From Pedobacter aquatilis (lineage in GTDB: Bacteria; Bacteroidota; Bacteroidia; Sphingobacteriales; Sphingobacteriaceae), in contig NZ_JAUFPW010000012.1 of assembly GCF_030409415.1 (NCBI RefSeq), positions 62,001 to 126,000 of the forward strand: 64,000 bases of DNA, written 5' to 3'. Made by a program: the position numbers and the translations under genes. This document shows, in pieces, positions 26,258 through 35,955 of the stretch. Positions within the stretch are counted from its first letter, which is position 1, and the number at the start of each line of letters is the position of its first letter. The notes below the pieces were generated by a model. The model worked only from the letters and a program-made list of their open reading frames with translations, was not told where the DNA came from and searched no databases.

Positions 26258-27148
26258 CTAAATAATCACCTCATAATTGACTTTTTCAAGTACCAGATTT
26301 TTATAGGCCCGTTGGATGGTATAACCGAGTGATTCTCTCCATAAGCTGCGGAAAACGATATCATCAATTGAAGCAATTCCAGCAATTTCTGTCGCTGTGC
26401 CACATAGAAAAGCACTGTCTGCCTGTCTTAAATCTTCAATGGTTAATTTTTTCTCTATGCATTCAATATCTAGAACTGTACAAAGTTCTTTAACCGTTGC
26501 TCTGGTAATTCCAGGTAAGATATTTCCTAAGGATGGCGTGTAAAGTTTTCCATCTTTTTCGATAAATATATTAGCACCTGAAGCCTCAGCAACGAAGCCA
26601 TGCATATCTAAAAGTAAAGCCTCATCGTAGCCTTTAATATTGGCTGCAGTTGTGGCTAAAATCGAGTTTACGTAGTTACCGCTCAATTTTGCTTCCATCG
26701 GCGTTGATTTTGGATTTGGTCTTTCGTAATCCGAAATCGTTAATTTTAATAGTTTATTGCCTGAATATGCATCCCAATCCCAAGCGCAAATTAAAATGGA
26801 AACACCGCTTGGTTGATTCAATTTCATATTCGGATGGCAAAAAACTAAGGGGCGGATATATGCATCCTTTAATTTATTTAAAGTAAGAAGCTTATAAGTT
26901 TCCTTAATTAGTTCTTGTTTATCCCATGGAAATGGAATATTTGCCAATTGGCAAGAACGTTCTAAACGGTCGAAATGAGCCGCTGCTTTAAAAATTCGAT
27001 TGCCATTATGCGTTTTGTAGGCTCTAATACCCTCGAATGCCGCATAGCCATAATGTAGCGATTGGCCATAAAGGTCGGTGCTGCTATCTACCGCTTTTTC
27101 AAACTTTCCATCAAGGTAAATAATCGTGTTCGAATTATAATATTTCAT
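26258..27148 (-). CDS. ilvE: Branched-chain amino acid aminotransferase
   Basis: IlvE transfers amino groups between glutamate and the branched 2-oxo acids. It is a fold-type IV PLP enzyme of 296 residues. Signatures: SLHYGYAAFEGIRAYKTHNG near the N-terminus, EAKLSGNYVNSILATTAANI with the PLP lysine, and GFVAEASGANIFIEKDGKLYTPS. The ATG at 27148 is chosen; an in-frame GTG directly before it is the only alternative. It is the first enzyme gene after the leader peptide and attenuator (27164-27354), so it should be directly under attenuation control. Confidence 0.96.
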   Translation of the reverse strand: MKYYNSNTIIYLDGKFEKAVDSSTDLYGQSLHYGYAAFEGIRAYKTHNGNRIFKAAAHFDRLERSCQLANIPFPWDKQELIKETYKLLTLNKLKDAYIRPLVFCHPNMKLNQPSGVSILICAWDWDAYSGNKLLKLTISDYERPNPKSTPMEAKLSGNYVNSILATTAANIKGYDEALLLDMHGFVAEASGANIFIEKDGKLYTPSLGNILPGITRATVKELCTVLDIECIEKKLTIEDLRQADSAFLCGTATEIAGIASIDDIVFRSLWRESLGYTIQRAYKNLVLEKVNYEVII

Positions 27149-27163
27149 CACGTTTCGTTATTT

Positions 27164-27197
27164 AAAAAAAAGCGTCCTGTTTTTGTCAGGACGCTTT
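27164..27197 (-). terminator. Attenuator terminator upstream of ilvE
   Basis: On the minus strand AAAGCGTCCTG (27197-27187) and CAGGACGCTTT (27179-27169) form a perfect 11-bp stem with a 7-nt loop, followed at once by a U tract (A run 27164-27171 on the plus strand). It lies 22 bases after the leader-peptide stop and 15 bases before the ilvE ATG. A terminator in this place can only serve conditional read-through. Confidence 0.93.
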
Positions 27198-27232
27198 GAG
27201 TATATCTAGTTAATATTTTTTAAAAGCAGTCC
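27169..27232 (-). promoter_or_regulatory. Antiterminator pairing of the ilv attenuator
   Basis: The minus-strand segment GGACTGCTTT (27232-27223), which is the end of the leader ORF, imitates the 3' arm of the terminator (GGACGCTTT) with one extra U. It can therefore pair with the terminator 5' arm AAAGCGTCC (27197-27189) across a 25-nt loop, leaving one bulged base. The two structures exclude each other. A ribosome at the leader stop covers GGACUGCUUU and lets the terminator form; a ribosome stalled on the Leu/Ile/Val run leaves it free. Confidence 0.8.
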
Positions 27233-27354
27233 GTTTTCTTCCCAAGTAAAATATTTAGGAGTAGCAGATTAATAATGATGACAGGTAACAACACAACATG
27301 GCCAGCTGAAATTGCAGTACCGTTGTTTAAAAATGTATTGTCTTGATTAATCAT
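27220..27354 (-). CDS. Branched-chain amino acid leader peptide
   Basis: A 44-codon ORF (ATG at 27354, TAA at 27220) ends 22 bases before the attenuator hairpin. Residues 20-37 are VVLLPVIIINLLLLNILL: 15 of 18 are Leu, Ile or Val (18 of 44 overall). This is the hallmark of an ilv-type attenuation leader, whose translation senses charged tRNA-Leu, -Ile and -Val. The codons used are mixed. An in-frame TTG 18 codons upstream is less likely as start. Its product is not expected to have a function of its own. The tail GKKTDCF encodes the antiterminator strand. Confidence 0.88.
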   Translation of the reverse strand: MINQDNTFLNNGTAISAGHVVLLPVIIINLLLLNILLGKKTDCF

Positions 27355-27661
27355 TATTTGCTTATTCTTTATAAATACCAATTTAGTTTTTGGTTCAGAA
27401 ATATGCAAGGGAAATCAAAAAAAAATGAAATAAGAATATTATTCTATTTTATTTAATATAAACAGAATATTGTTCTTTTTATAGATGTGTTTAGTGATAA
27501 TATGCTGATGGCGGTAGACTAAATATCAAAACGGTATACGGTATGTTTGTTATGCTAGCATTGTAAATTTATATTTTTTCTTCTTAAAATTAAGATTTTG
27601 CTTAAAATTTTAAAATCTTGATAGACGATTTGATTATCATAAAATTAACTTAAACATAAAG
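27355..27661. other. AT-rich spacer that should hold the ilv operon promoter
   Basis: No gene is seen. Being bounded by the antiporter terminator and the leader ORF, it must contain the promoter of the ilv cluster on the minus strand. A weak -7 candidate on that strand is TATTTCTG (27396-27403, one mismatch to TAnnTTTG). A short repeated word, ACGGTATACGGTATG (27531-27545), could be an operator. Neither is firm. Confidence 0.4.
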
Positions 27662-27690
27662 AAAAGCCAATGCAATTTCGATTGGCTTTT
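27662..27690 (-). terminator. Terminator of the antiporter gene
   Basis: AAAAGCCAAT (27662-27671) and ATTGGCTTTT (27681-27690) form a perfect 10-bp stem with a 9-nt loop. T-rich flanks on both strands would allow bidirectional function. It lies 25 bases after the stop of the antiporter gene. Confidence 0.85.
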
Positions 27691-27714
27691 TAATTATTCA
27701 AATTGAGTATATAA

Positions 27715-28962
27715 CTATTCTTCTTCTTTGGATAGTACTCTTGAGGCCACCTTACCAACAGTAAGGCCTTGTACAATAATTGAAAACACGACTACAAAAT
27801 AAGTAGCTGCGATTAAAGTTGGCTTATAAGGGCCTTCATCCATCGATAAAGCTAAGGCAATGGAAACACCACCGCGTAAACCGCCCCAAACCAATACCTT
27901 GATTGTACCGTTACTGAATTTATTTTTAAATGGAATAAGTAAAACCGGAATATATATCGATAGAAATCTGGAGAATAAAACGATAGCAATACTTACTGTT
28001 CCAATTATCCAATAAGAGGTAATGTTTTGAATAATTAACAGTTCAAAACCAATAAAAAGAAATAAAACTGCATTCAGGATTTCATCTATTAGTTCCCAGA
28101 ATTTGTTTAGATAATCTTTTGTAGTTGCAGACATAGCCGTTCTTTTGCCATAATTGCCAATCACAATACCTGCAGCCACCATCGTTAGAGGACCAGATAT
28201 ATGCATTGAATGTGCAATTAAATAACCGCCCATCACAACAGAAAGGGTAATTAAAACCGAGACTTTATAATCGTCAATTTTTCGCATTGCGTTTGATGCA
28301 CCTAAACCTAGTAGCGCACCCAAGATAAAACCTCCAAATGCTTCTTTAATTAACAGCCATGAGATATTTAGGAATGAAATTTCTACCTCACTGCTCTGTG
28401 TAAGTTGAAGTATTACGGCGAAAACCACAACAGCCACACCATCATTAAAAAGCGATTCTCCGGCAACTTTGGTTTCTAAAGACTTTTTTACTTTCGCTTC
28501 TTTTAAAACGCCCATTACCGCAATGGGGTCAGTAGGGGATATTAACGCTCCAAAAAGCAGGCAATAGATAAACGGAACGTGAATGCCTAAAATAGGAGCA
28601 AGGTAAAATAAGATTCCACCAACTGCGAAAGTAGATATGACCACACTTACTGTCGAGAAAATAATTACCGGCCCTCTTTGCTCTTTTAAATCAACTAAAT
28701 TAATGTGAATCGCCCCGGCAAATAACAGAAAGTTAAGCATAGCGCCCATAAGCACTTCTGTAAAATCCACATCCTGCAACAAGGTAGAGAAATGATTGAA
28801 GGCTTTTGGGAAAAGATTTCCGGTAACAACCAAGATAATTGAAGCAAGCATCGCGATAATCATGATGCCTATTGTTGAAGGTAATTTAAGGTAACGTAAA
28901 TTTAAATAGGCGAAAAAAGATGCGATAACGATGAGAACTGAAAACGAATAGTATAATTCCAT
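27715..28962 (-). CDS. CPA1-family Na+(K+)/H+ antiporter (NhaP-like)
   Basis: The 415-residue protein has about twelve hydrophobic helices of the cation:proton antiporter-1 family. Motifs include [21 protein letters not shown] (about residue 140) and [19 protein letters not shown], with the ND pair used for ion binding in CPA1 exchangers, and later [17 protein letters not shown]. It would exchange Na+ or K+ for protons across the inner membrane. No C-terminal regulatory domain is present. It is a single gene with its own terminator, between atpDC and the ilv cluster. Confidence 0.93.
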   Translation of the reverse strand: MELYYSFSVLIVIASFFAYLNLRYLKLPSTIGIMIIAMLASIILVVTGNLFPKAFNHFSTLLQDVDFTEVLMGAMLNFLLFAGAIHINLVDLKEQRGPVIIFSTVSVVISTFAVGGILFYLAPILGIHVPFIYCLLFGALISPTDPIAVMGVLKEAKVKKSLETKVAGESLFNDGVAVVVFAVILQLTQSSEVEISFLNISWLLIKEAFGGFILGALLGLGASNAMRKIDDYKVSVLITLSVVMGGYLIAHSMHISGPLTMVAAGIVIGNYGKRTAMSATTKDYLNKFWELIDEILNAVLFLFIGFELLIIQNITSYWIIGTVSIAIVLFSRFLSIYIPVLLIPFKNKFSNGTIKVLVWGGLRGGVSIALALSMDEGPYKPTLIAATYFVVVFSIIVQGLTVGKVASRVLSKEEE

Positions 28963-29108
28963 TAAAAAAATTGAGTGTGTAAAAATATTGTGCTAAATAG
29001 TTATCCTGGTAATATAATTATTTCAAATTTTTAACGCGAACCCATTGGCAAGTCTATTGGGAATTTTTACTAAAAAGGAGTTTAAAATGAATGTTGAGCT
29101 TTGAGAAT

Positions 29109-29144
29109 AAAAAAAGCCTTTCCGAAATTAATCGAAAAGGCTTT
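29109..29144 (-). terminator. Terminator of the atpDC operon
   Basis: On the minus strand AAAGCCTTTTCG and CGGAAAGGCTTT pair over 12 bp (one G-U) around an 8-nt loop, followed by a U tract. It lies 45 bases after the atpC stop. Confidence 0.9.
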
Positions 29145-29188
29145 ATAAATTGCAATTCCTAAAATGAGGAAAGCTTGACGAATGTCGA

Positions 29189-29434
29189 TTAAGAGATACC
29201 TTCTGCTAAAACAACAATTTTATTATTTAAGGCTTCAACAACTCCACCTTTGATAAAAAAACGTTGCTCATCATTTTGGTTACCTTTTATAATTACTTCT
29301 CCATCCTCTAAAGTTGAGATAATAGCAGCGTGGTCTTTCAAAATCTGAAAAGAACCTGAAGTCCCTGGAACGGTAACCGCTGTTACTTCGCCTTCGTAAA
29401 CTTTTTTATCTGGAGTTAATATTTCTAAATTCAT
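29189..29434 (-). CDS. atpC: F-type ATP synthase epsilon subunit, short form
   Basis: The 81-residue product holds the N-terminal beta-sandwich of the epsilon subunit (MNLEILTPDKKVYEGEVTAVTVPG, then GSFQILKDHAAIISTLEDGEV) and stops at VVLAEGIS. The C-terminal two-helix arm, which inhibits ATP hydrolysis in the roughly 135-residue enzymes of other bacteria, is absent. The stop is clean and followed by a terminator, so this is not a truncation artefact. It is coupled with atpD upstream. The remaining ATP synthase genes are not in the window. Confidence 0.94.
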   Translation of the reverse strand: MNLEILTPDKKVYEGEVTAVTVPGTSGSFQILKDHAAIISTLEDGEVIIKGNQNDEQRFFIKGGVVEALNNKIVVLAEGIS

Positions 29435-29516
29435 TTTTAAAGTTTTACGTTTTACGTTGTAAGTTTTAAGTCAGCCGACTTGCACTTAAAACGTATAACT
29501 TATTACGTACAACGTA

Positions 29517-31097
<1,581 letters not shown>

Positions 31098-31180
31098 TTA
31101 TTATTAGCGAATTTTAAATATATATTATAAATTTTTTTAACATCATTTTAATGGATAATTTAGATGAATAAAATCATCAA

Positions 31181-32083
31181 ATGAAAACCATTTTAACAAC
31201 AGGAAGCAACGGACTTTTAGGTCAGAAAATAACTGAAAAAGTGCTGACAGAAGGCAGGGTAAAACTTATTGCCACATCAAAAGGCGCAAACCGATATCCA
31301 ACTTCTATAGGCTACGATTATGCAGAAATGGATATTCAGGATGCAGCGCAGGTTAGGGCAGTAATTGAGCGATATAAGCCAGATGCTATTATTCATACAG
31401 CAGCAATGACTAACGTTGATACCAGCGAAGCAAACAAGGAACTCTGCCACCAGTTAAATGTAGATGCAACTCAAAATCTGGTATCGCTTTGCGAAGAATT
31501 GAATATTCATTTTATACATTTAAGCACCGATTTTATTTTTGATGGTGCAAATGGACCATACAAAGAAGAAGATGCGCCAAATCCACTCAGTTATTATGGG
31601 GAAACCAAACTGCTAGCCGAACTAGCCGTTAAAGAATCAAAAGCCAATTGGGCAATTTTGCGTACCATTTTAGTTTATGGCATTACGAATGATATGAGCA
31701 GGAGCAACATTGTACTTTGGGCTAAAGGCGCTTTAGAGAAAGCTGAGCCAATTAATGTAGTTAACGACCAATGGCGTATGCCAACTTTAGCCGAAGATTT
31801 GGCCGAAGCTTGCTTGTTAGCAATAGAAAAAAATGCACAAGGCGTTTATCATGTATCAGGCAAAGATTACCTGAGTATTGCAGATTTAGTGCGAAAAGTT
31901 GCCGATTTTTGGTCGCTCGATAAATCAATTATTTCTGAAATCAGTTCTGAAAGCTTAAACCAAACAGCAAGACGGCCAGTTAAAACGGGCTTTGTATTGG
32001 ATAAAACCATCAGAGATTTGGATTATAAACCGCATAGCTTTGAAGAAGGTTTGAAGATTGTAGATGAGCAGTTGAAGAAGTAG
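31181..32083 (+). CDS. RmlD-like NAD(P)-dependent sugar-nucleotide reductase
   Basis: The 300-residue protein is an extended short-chain dehydrogenase. The Rossmann loop is TTGSNGLLGQK at residues 6-16, the catalytic Ser/Thr lies in HLSTDFIFDGANGPY, and the YxxxK pair is YYGETK. The whole arrangement (AIIHTAAMTNVDTSE, then PNPLSYYGETKLLAE) is that of dTDP-4-dehydrorhamnose reductase and its relatives. No other rhamnose genes are adjacent, so the substrate stays open. It is divergent from atpD. Confidence 0.88.
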   Translation: MKTILTTGSNGLLGQKITEKVLTEGRVKLIATSKGANRYPTSIGYDYAEMDIQDAAQVRAVIERYKPDAIIHTAAMTNVDTSEANKELCHQLNVDATQNLVSLCEELNIHFIHLSTDFIFDGANGPYKEEDAPNPLSYYGETKLLAELAVKESKANWAILRTILVYGITNDMSRSNIVLWAKGALEKAEPINVVNDQWRMPTLAEDLAEACLLAIEKNAQGVYHVSGKDYLSIADLVRKVADFWSLDKSIISEISSESLNQTARRPVKTGFVLDKTIRDLDYKPHSFEEGLKIVDEQLKK

Positions 32084-32234
32084 CAAGTATTTAGTAGCAA
32101 GTATCAAGACTGGATTATGAAAAGTAAAAAGTAAAAAACGCTGATATCGGAAGTATACAAATTTGTAAGCTCTTTCCTTTTTAATTTGATGTTACACGTA
32201 ACATCTTAAACAATTCAAAAAACTTAACGATTAC

Positions 32235-32306
32235 AACAATTCAAACAATTTAACAATAAAACAACTAATACACTTAACCAATTTAACAATTCAAACAATT
32301 AAACAA
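32235..32306 (+). repeat. Iterated ACAATT words in the leader of the peroxiredoxin gene
   Basis: AACAATTCAAACAATTTAAC (32235 on) recurs as AACAATTCAAACAATTAAAC (32285 on), and the sequence between is made of similar ACAA/TTAA words. The tract is G-poor and would be an unstructured mRNA leader ending just before the ATG at 32314. Confidence 0.7.
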
Positions 32307-32313
32307 TATAGAT

Positions 32314-32778
32314 ATGTCACTACAAATTGGCGATAATGCCCCAGATTTTAAATTATACAGTTCGGATTTAACTGAAGTTTCTTTAAGCGCTTTTAAAGGT
32401 AAAAAAGTAATTATACACTTTTTCCCAATGGCTTTTACCGGAACTTGCACCGAACAATTATGTACCATGAGAGATAACTTTAGTTATTATGAAGGTGTAA
32501 ACGCACAAGTTTTAGGCATCTCTGTTGATTCTCCTTTCTCCTTAGCTAAATTTAAGGAGGTTCAGAATTATCAGTTCCCGTTGTTATCAGATTTTAATAA
32601 AGAAGTATCTGAAGCTTATGGTTCTTTATATCCTGAATTTGTATTCGGATTAAAGGGCGTATCGAAAAGAGCCGCTTTTGTTATCGATGAAGAAGGAAAA
32701 ATTGCTTACGCAGAAGTTTTAGAAGATGCAAAGGAATTACCTGATTTCAAAGCGATTGACGATGCTGTAAAAGCCTAA
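32314..32778 (+). CDS. Peroxiredoxin (AhpC/TSA, Bcp/AhpE-like)
   Basis: A 154-residue thiol peroxidase that reduces H2O2 and organic peroxides in the cytoplasm. The active site is FFPMAFTGTCTEQLCTMRD, with the peroxidatic Cys45 in the PxxxTxxC context and a nearby Cys50 that could be the resolving cysteine, the same spacing as in atypical 2-Cys Bcp. The thioredoxin-fold start GDNAPDFKLYSSDL and the later FVIDEEGKIAYAEV fit the family. It is a single gene with a long repetitive leader. Confidence 0.93.
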   Translation: MSLQIGDNAPDFKLYSSDLTEVSLSAFKGKKVIIHFFPMAFTGTCTEQLCTMRDNFSYYEGVNAQVLGISVDSPFSLAKFKEVQNYQFPLLSDFNKEVSEAYGSLYPEFVFGLKGVSKRAAFVIDEEGKIAYAEVLEDAKELPDFKAIDDAVKA

Positions 32779-32823
32779 CTATTTTTAGAAGTAACATTTT
32801 GCAAGGTTTTTTTAAAAATTTAT

Positions 32824-32853
32824 TTTGAATTTAAATTTCAAATCTTACCTTTG
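32824..32853 (+). promoter_or_regulatory. Bacteroidota-type promoter of the tRNA-Arg gene
   Basis: TTTG (32824-32827) and TACCTTTG (32846-32853) are separated by 18 nt, matching the TTTG / TAnnTTTG consensus. Transcription would start about 15 bases before the mature tRNA 5' end. This is the best promoter match in the window. Confidence 0.8.
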
Positions 32854-32875
32854 CAGTCCGTTAACAAACGGAAAT

Positions 32876-32949
32876 GCATTTGTAGCTCAATTGGATAGAG
32901 CATCTCACTACGGATGAGAAGGTTTGGGGTTCGAATCCCTACAAGTGCA
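32876..32949 (+). tRNA. tRNA-Arg (anticodon ACG)
   Basis: All cloverleaf parts fold. Acceptor stem GCATTTG/CAAGTGC with one G-U, D stem GCTC/GAGC, anticodon stem TCTCA/TGAGA around loop CTACGGA (anticodon ACG), T stem TGGGG/CCCTA around TTCGAAT, discriminator A. CCA is not encoded. It reads CGN Arg codons after A34-to-inosine editing. The promoter lies directly upstream and a terminator directly downstream. Confidence 0.97.
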
Positions 32950-32950
32950 C

Positions 32951-32987
32951 AAAAAGAGGATTTCATTAATTTGATTTCCTCTTTTTT
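32951..32987 (+). terminator. Terminator of the tRNA-Arg gene
   Basis: AAAAAGAGGA (32951-32960) and TCCTCTTTTT (32977-32986) pair perfectly over 10 bp, and the 3' arm is T-rich. It starts two bases after the tRNA. The rest of the gap up to adk (32988-33308) has no gene. Confidence 0.85.
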
Positions 32988-33206
32988 ATTTAATTCAAAT
33001 TTTAGAATTTCTTTTAACCAACTTATTCAGTAGATATCAACTAATTTTTAAGGAATAACATTGCAAAAAAGTTAGTTTCTTGAAAGAATATTTGGTTTGA
33101 ATAAGTTATATCCAATAAATCTTTTTAAAAAGATTTAGAATGGTTTCAAAAAGCTCTGATTTTTAAATTTATTGCTCATTTTAAACTTCATCTAAATTAA
33201 TAATTA

Positions 33207-33214
33207 TATATTTG
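33207..33214 (+). promoter_or_regulatory. Putative -7 element TATATTTG for adk
   Basis: TATATTTG matches TAnnTTTG and lies about 95 bases before the adk ATG. No TTG is found at the right upstream distance. A small AACAC/GTGTT hairpin with a T tract follows at about 33229-33249 in the leader. Confidence 0.45.
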
Positions 33215-33308
33215 CAGCCTTGAAAGGCAACACTTTGTGTTATTTTTTCAATTTTAGTTGAGTCCCAAGTACAAGGCTCTTAATTTTAAAGACACCTAAA
33301 CCACTTTA

Positions 33309-33878
33309 ATGCTTAATTTAGTTCTCTTTGGCCCTCCAGGGGCGGGTAAAGGCACCCAATCTGAAAAGTTGATTGCAAAATATCAGCTGGTACATGTTTC
33401 AACAGGCGATCTTTTTAGAGCACACGTTAAAGGAGAAACAGAATTAGGAAAAAAAGTTAGTCAATTATTAGCTGATGGTGAGTTAGTGCCAGACGCGATT
33501 ACAATTGCAATGCTTGAAGAAGAAGTAGATAAAAACCCCGATGCAAAAGGTTTTGTATTTGATGGTTTTCCTCGTACGGTTCCGCAAGCAATTGAGCTTG
33601 ATTTATTTTTAGAGCGCAAAGGCAGTAAAATTGCTGGAGTTATCGCTTTAGATGTTGACCAGGTTGAATTAACAAAACGCATTGCTGAGCGTCATAAAAT
33701 TAGTGGTCGCCCGGATGATGATGCAGAGAAGTTGAAAAAACGTATTTCTGAATATTTCGATAAAACCATCCATGTTCTGCCTTATTACGAAGAGCAAGGA
33801 AAATTAGAAAAAGTAAACGGAATTGGCGAAATAGATACAGTTTACAATAACCTTTGCTCGGTTATCGATAAATTTTAA
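33309..33878 (+). CDS. adk: Adenylate kinase
   Basis: Adk balances ATP, ADP and AMP in the cytoplasm. The 189-residue length marks the short type, lacking the large LID insertion of the 214-residue E. coli enzyme. P-loop FGPPGAGKGTQSEKL (residues 6-20), AMP-binding STGDLFRAHV, signature FVFDGFPRTVPQAIELD and the short lid region RHKISGRPDDDAEKLKKRI are all present. A strong terminator follows, so it is monocistronic, with obg further downstream. Confidence 0.97.
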   Translation: MLNLVLFGPPGAGKGTQSEKLIAKYQLVHVSTGDLFRAHVKGETELGKKVSQLLADGELVPDAITIAMLEEEVDKNPDAKGFVFDGFPRTVPQAIELDLFLERKGSKIAGVIALDVDQVELTKRIAERHKISGRPDDDAEKLKKRISEYFDKTIHVLPYYEEQGKLEKVNGIGEIDTVYNNLCSVIDKF

Positions 33879-33896
33879 TAAAATATTTCAAATACT

Positions 33897-33945
33897 AACA
33901 TCCGCAAAAAAAGCATTAGTTGTTTTTTGCGGATGTTTGTTTTTT
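33897..33945 (+). terminator. Terminator of adk
   Basis: AACATCCGCAAAAAA (33897-33911) and TTTTTTGCGGATGTT (33923-33937) form a perfect 15-bp stem, followed by a T-rich tail. It lies 18 bases after the adk stop. Confidence 0.93.
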
Positions 33946-34034
33946 AACGATTTTTGTAAATCAAAAATCTAAGTGATTAATCTTAACGGTTTAAAGTCAA
34001 ATCTAAAATCGTCAATCTAAAATTGTAAATTAAT

Positions 34035-35030
34035 ATGTCGCAGGGTTCGAATTTCGTAGATTATGTTAAAATTTGCTGCCGTTCTGGTAAAGGCGGAGCA
34101 GGTTCAGCACATTTACATCGTGATATTTTAACATCTATGGGTGGCCCTGATGGTGGAGATGGTGGTCGCGGCGGGCATATAACTGTTGTTGGTAATAGCA
34201 ACATCTGGACATTACTACACCTAAAATACCGTAAACATATTATTGCTGAAGATGGCTTGGCAGGCGGAAGCTCGCATAAATTTGGTCGCCAGGGTAAGGA
34301 TGAAATTTTAGAAGTTCCACTTGGAACAATAGCTAAAGATGCAGAAACTGGTGAAGTGCTTTTCGAAATCACTAAACATGGTGAAACCAAAATTTTAACA
34401 GCTGGCGGTCGTGGCGGTTTGGGTAATGCACACTTTAAAAACTCCGTTCAACAAACGCCACGTTTTGCACAGCCAGGAGAACCAGGAAAAGAAGTTTGGA
34501 ACATACTTGAACTTAAAGTTTTAGCAGATGTTGGTTTGGTTGGTTTCCCAAATGCAGGCAAATCTACCTTGCTTTCTGTGGTTTCTGCAGCTAAACCAGA
34601 AATTGCCGATTATCCCTTCACTACAATTGTTCCGAATTTAGGTATTGTAAGTTACAGAGGTGGAAAATCATTTGTAATGGCTGATATTCCTGGAATTATT
34701 GAAGGTGCATCAAAAGGAAAGGGTTTAGGTTACCGTTTCTTACGACACATAGAGCGTAATTCTGTGTTATTATTTATGGTTCCTGCCGATACAAGCAGAA
34801 CAATTACGGAAGAATATGAAATTTTGAAAAGCGAACTTCAATCTTACAATCCTGAATTGATGCAAAAGCCTCACGTTTTGGCCATTACAAAATCTGATAT
34901 GTTGGATGAAGAACTAATGGCAGAAATGAAACAGGATTTGCCAAATGTTCCGTCTATATTTATTTCATCTGTAGCACAAAAAAATCTGCTGGAATTAAAA
35001 GATATGCTTGTAAAAGCAATAGAAGCCTAA
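34035..35030 (+). CDS. obg: Obg family GTPase (ribosome assembly)
   Basis: Obg/CgtA is an essential GTPase of 50S assembly and stress signalling. The N-terminal glycine-rich Obg domain is clear (about residues 6-160: [59 protein letters not shown]). The G domain follows, with G1 [13 protein letters not shown]3 DIPGIIEGA and G4 ITKSD. At 331 residues it lacks the extra C-terminal OCT domain seen in some Gram-positives. The following gene is on the opposite strand. Confidence 0.97.
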   Translation: MSQGSNFVDYVKICCRSGKGGAGSAHLHRDILTSMGGPDGGDGGRGGHITVVGNSNIWTLLHLKYRKHIIAEDGLAGGSSHKFGRQGKDEILEVPLGTIAKDAETGEVLFEITKHGETKILTAGGRGGLGNAHFKNSVQQTPRFAQPGEPGKEVWNILELKVLADVGLVGFPNAGKSTLLSVVSAAKPEIADYPFTTIVPNLGIVSYRGGKSFVMADIPGIIEGASKGKGLGYRFLRHIERNSVLLFMVPADTSRTITEEYEILKSELQSYNPELMQKPHVLAITKSDMLDEELMAEMKQDLPNVPSIFISSVAQKNLLELKDMLVKAIEA

Positions 35031-35163
35031 GTTTTGAGTCTTGAGTTGGGAGTCTTTAGTTTCGAGCGAAAAGCGTAGTGCATGGTGTTCTCTCGTTCGA
35101 GCAATTAACAATTTATACATTCACACTTTCCAACCTTTAAACCTTTTAACCAATCCAAAAAAC

Positions 35164-35907
35164 CTAACCCCTAAAACGGTCTACCAAACAGCCAACCCAT
35201 TCTTTAAGAATATACTGCCAATAACTTAATGCGCTTGCATCTGGCATATAATAATCAGAGATATCGTAACTTTCTTTGCCTATATAATCCGTTGGATAAT
35301 AGTCTAATTCCCGTTTAAAAGCCCGGTTAAAAATCATTTTAGCACGGGGAATATGCCAAGCGCTAGTAATCACCAAAACTGAGGCATCAGCTCGATAGTG
35401 ATTTGCTAATTCTACACTATATTTTGCATTCTCGATGGTGTTTTTACTTCTGTTCTCAACTAAGATTAAGGAATCTGGAATACCAATGTCTTTCAAGTAT
35501 TTTAATGTAATATCTGCCTCTATCGGTTCTTTACCAATAATTTTTCCCGAGCCACCGCTAATCAGTATTTTTTTGATTGCACCTATTTTTAATAAATGTA
35601 TCGCTTGAATTAACCTGTCGCCACGTTCGCTAACCGCTAATTCCCCATCCTTATTTGATTTTGAAAAACCACCTAATAGAATTCCAATATCATATTTTCT
35701 TTGAGGAGGATATTTAGCCTCATACAAATTATAGATTTTGCATATCAGAAAACTGTTCGAGAAAACAAAAAATAAAGAAACTGCAAGTACCAGAAAACGC
35801 TTCCGGCGAGTGGGTTTTTTAGAGAAAAGGGCAAACAAAAGCGCAACAGATATCCAGATAATGGGTTGCAAAATAAATATTAAAATCTTCGAAAGAATAA
35901 AAACCAT
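35164..35907 (-). CDS. YdcF/ElyC-type membrane protein (DUF218)
   Basis: The 247-residue protein begins with two membrane spans (about residues 2-27 and 36-56), followed by a DUF218 domain. Family marks: GILLGGFSKSN, SERGDRLIQAIHLLKIGAIKKILISGGSG, then ENRSKNTIENAKYSVEL and VLVITSAWHIPRAKMIFNRA. Relatives such as ElyC and SanA affect envelope integrity and undecaprenyl-phosphate metabolism. The chemistry is not established. It is transcribed towards obg, probably together with no other gene. Confidence 0.88.
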   Translation of the reverse strand: MVFILSKILIFILQPIIWISVALLFALFSKKPTRRKRFLVLAVSLFFVFSNSFLICKIYNLYEAKYPPQRKYDIGILLGGFSKSNKDGELAVSERGDRLIQAIHLLKIGAIKKILISGGSGKIIGKEPIEADITLKYLKDIGIPDSLILVENRSKNTIENAKYSVELANHYRADASVLVITSAWHIPRAKMIFNRAFKRELDYYPTDYIGKESYDISDYYMPDASALSYWQYILKEWVGCLVDRFRG

Positions 35908-35955
35908 AAGAGCAAAATAATCCTGTAAAACTAAGATTATTTTGCTGATTTCTGG

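Noticed and set aside
27150..27409. T-box riboswitch in front of ilvE
   Set aside because: No T-box sequence or specifier stem is seen. A leader ORF rich in Leu/Ile/Val with a competing hairpin explains the region better.
34061..34390. Minus-strand 109-codon frame inside obg
   Set aside because: Antisense of the glycine-rich Obg domain; it is Pro/Ser-rich only because of that.
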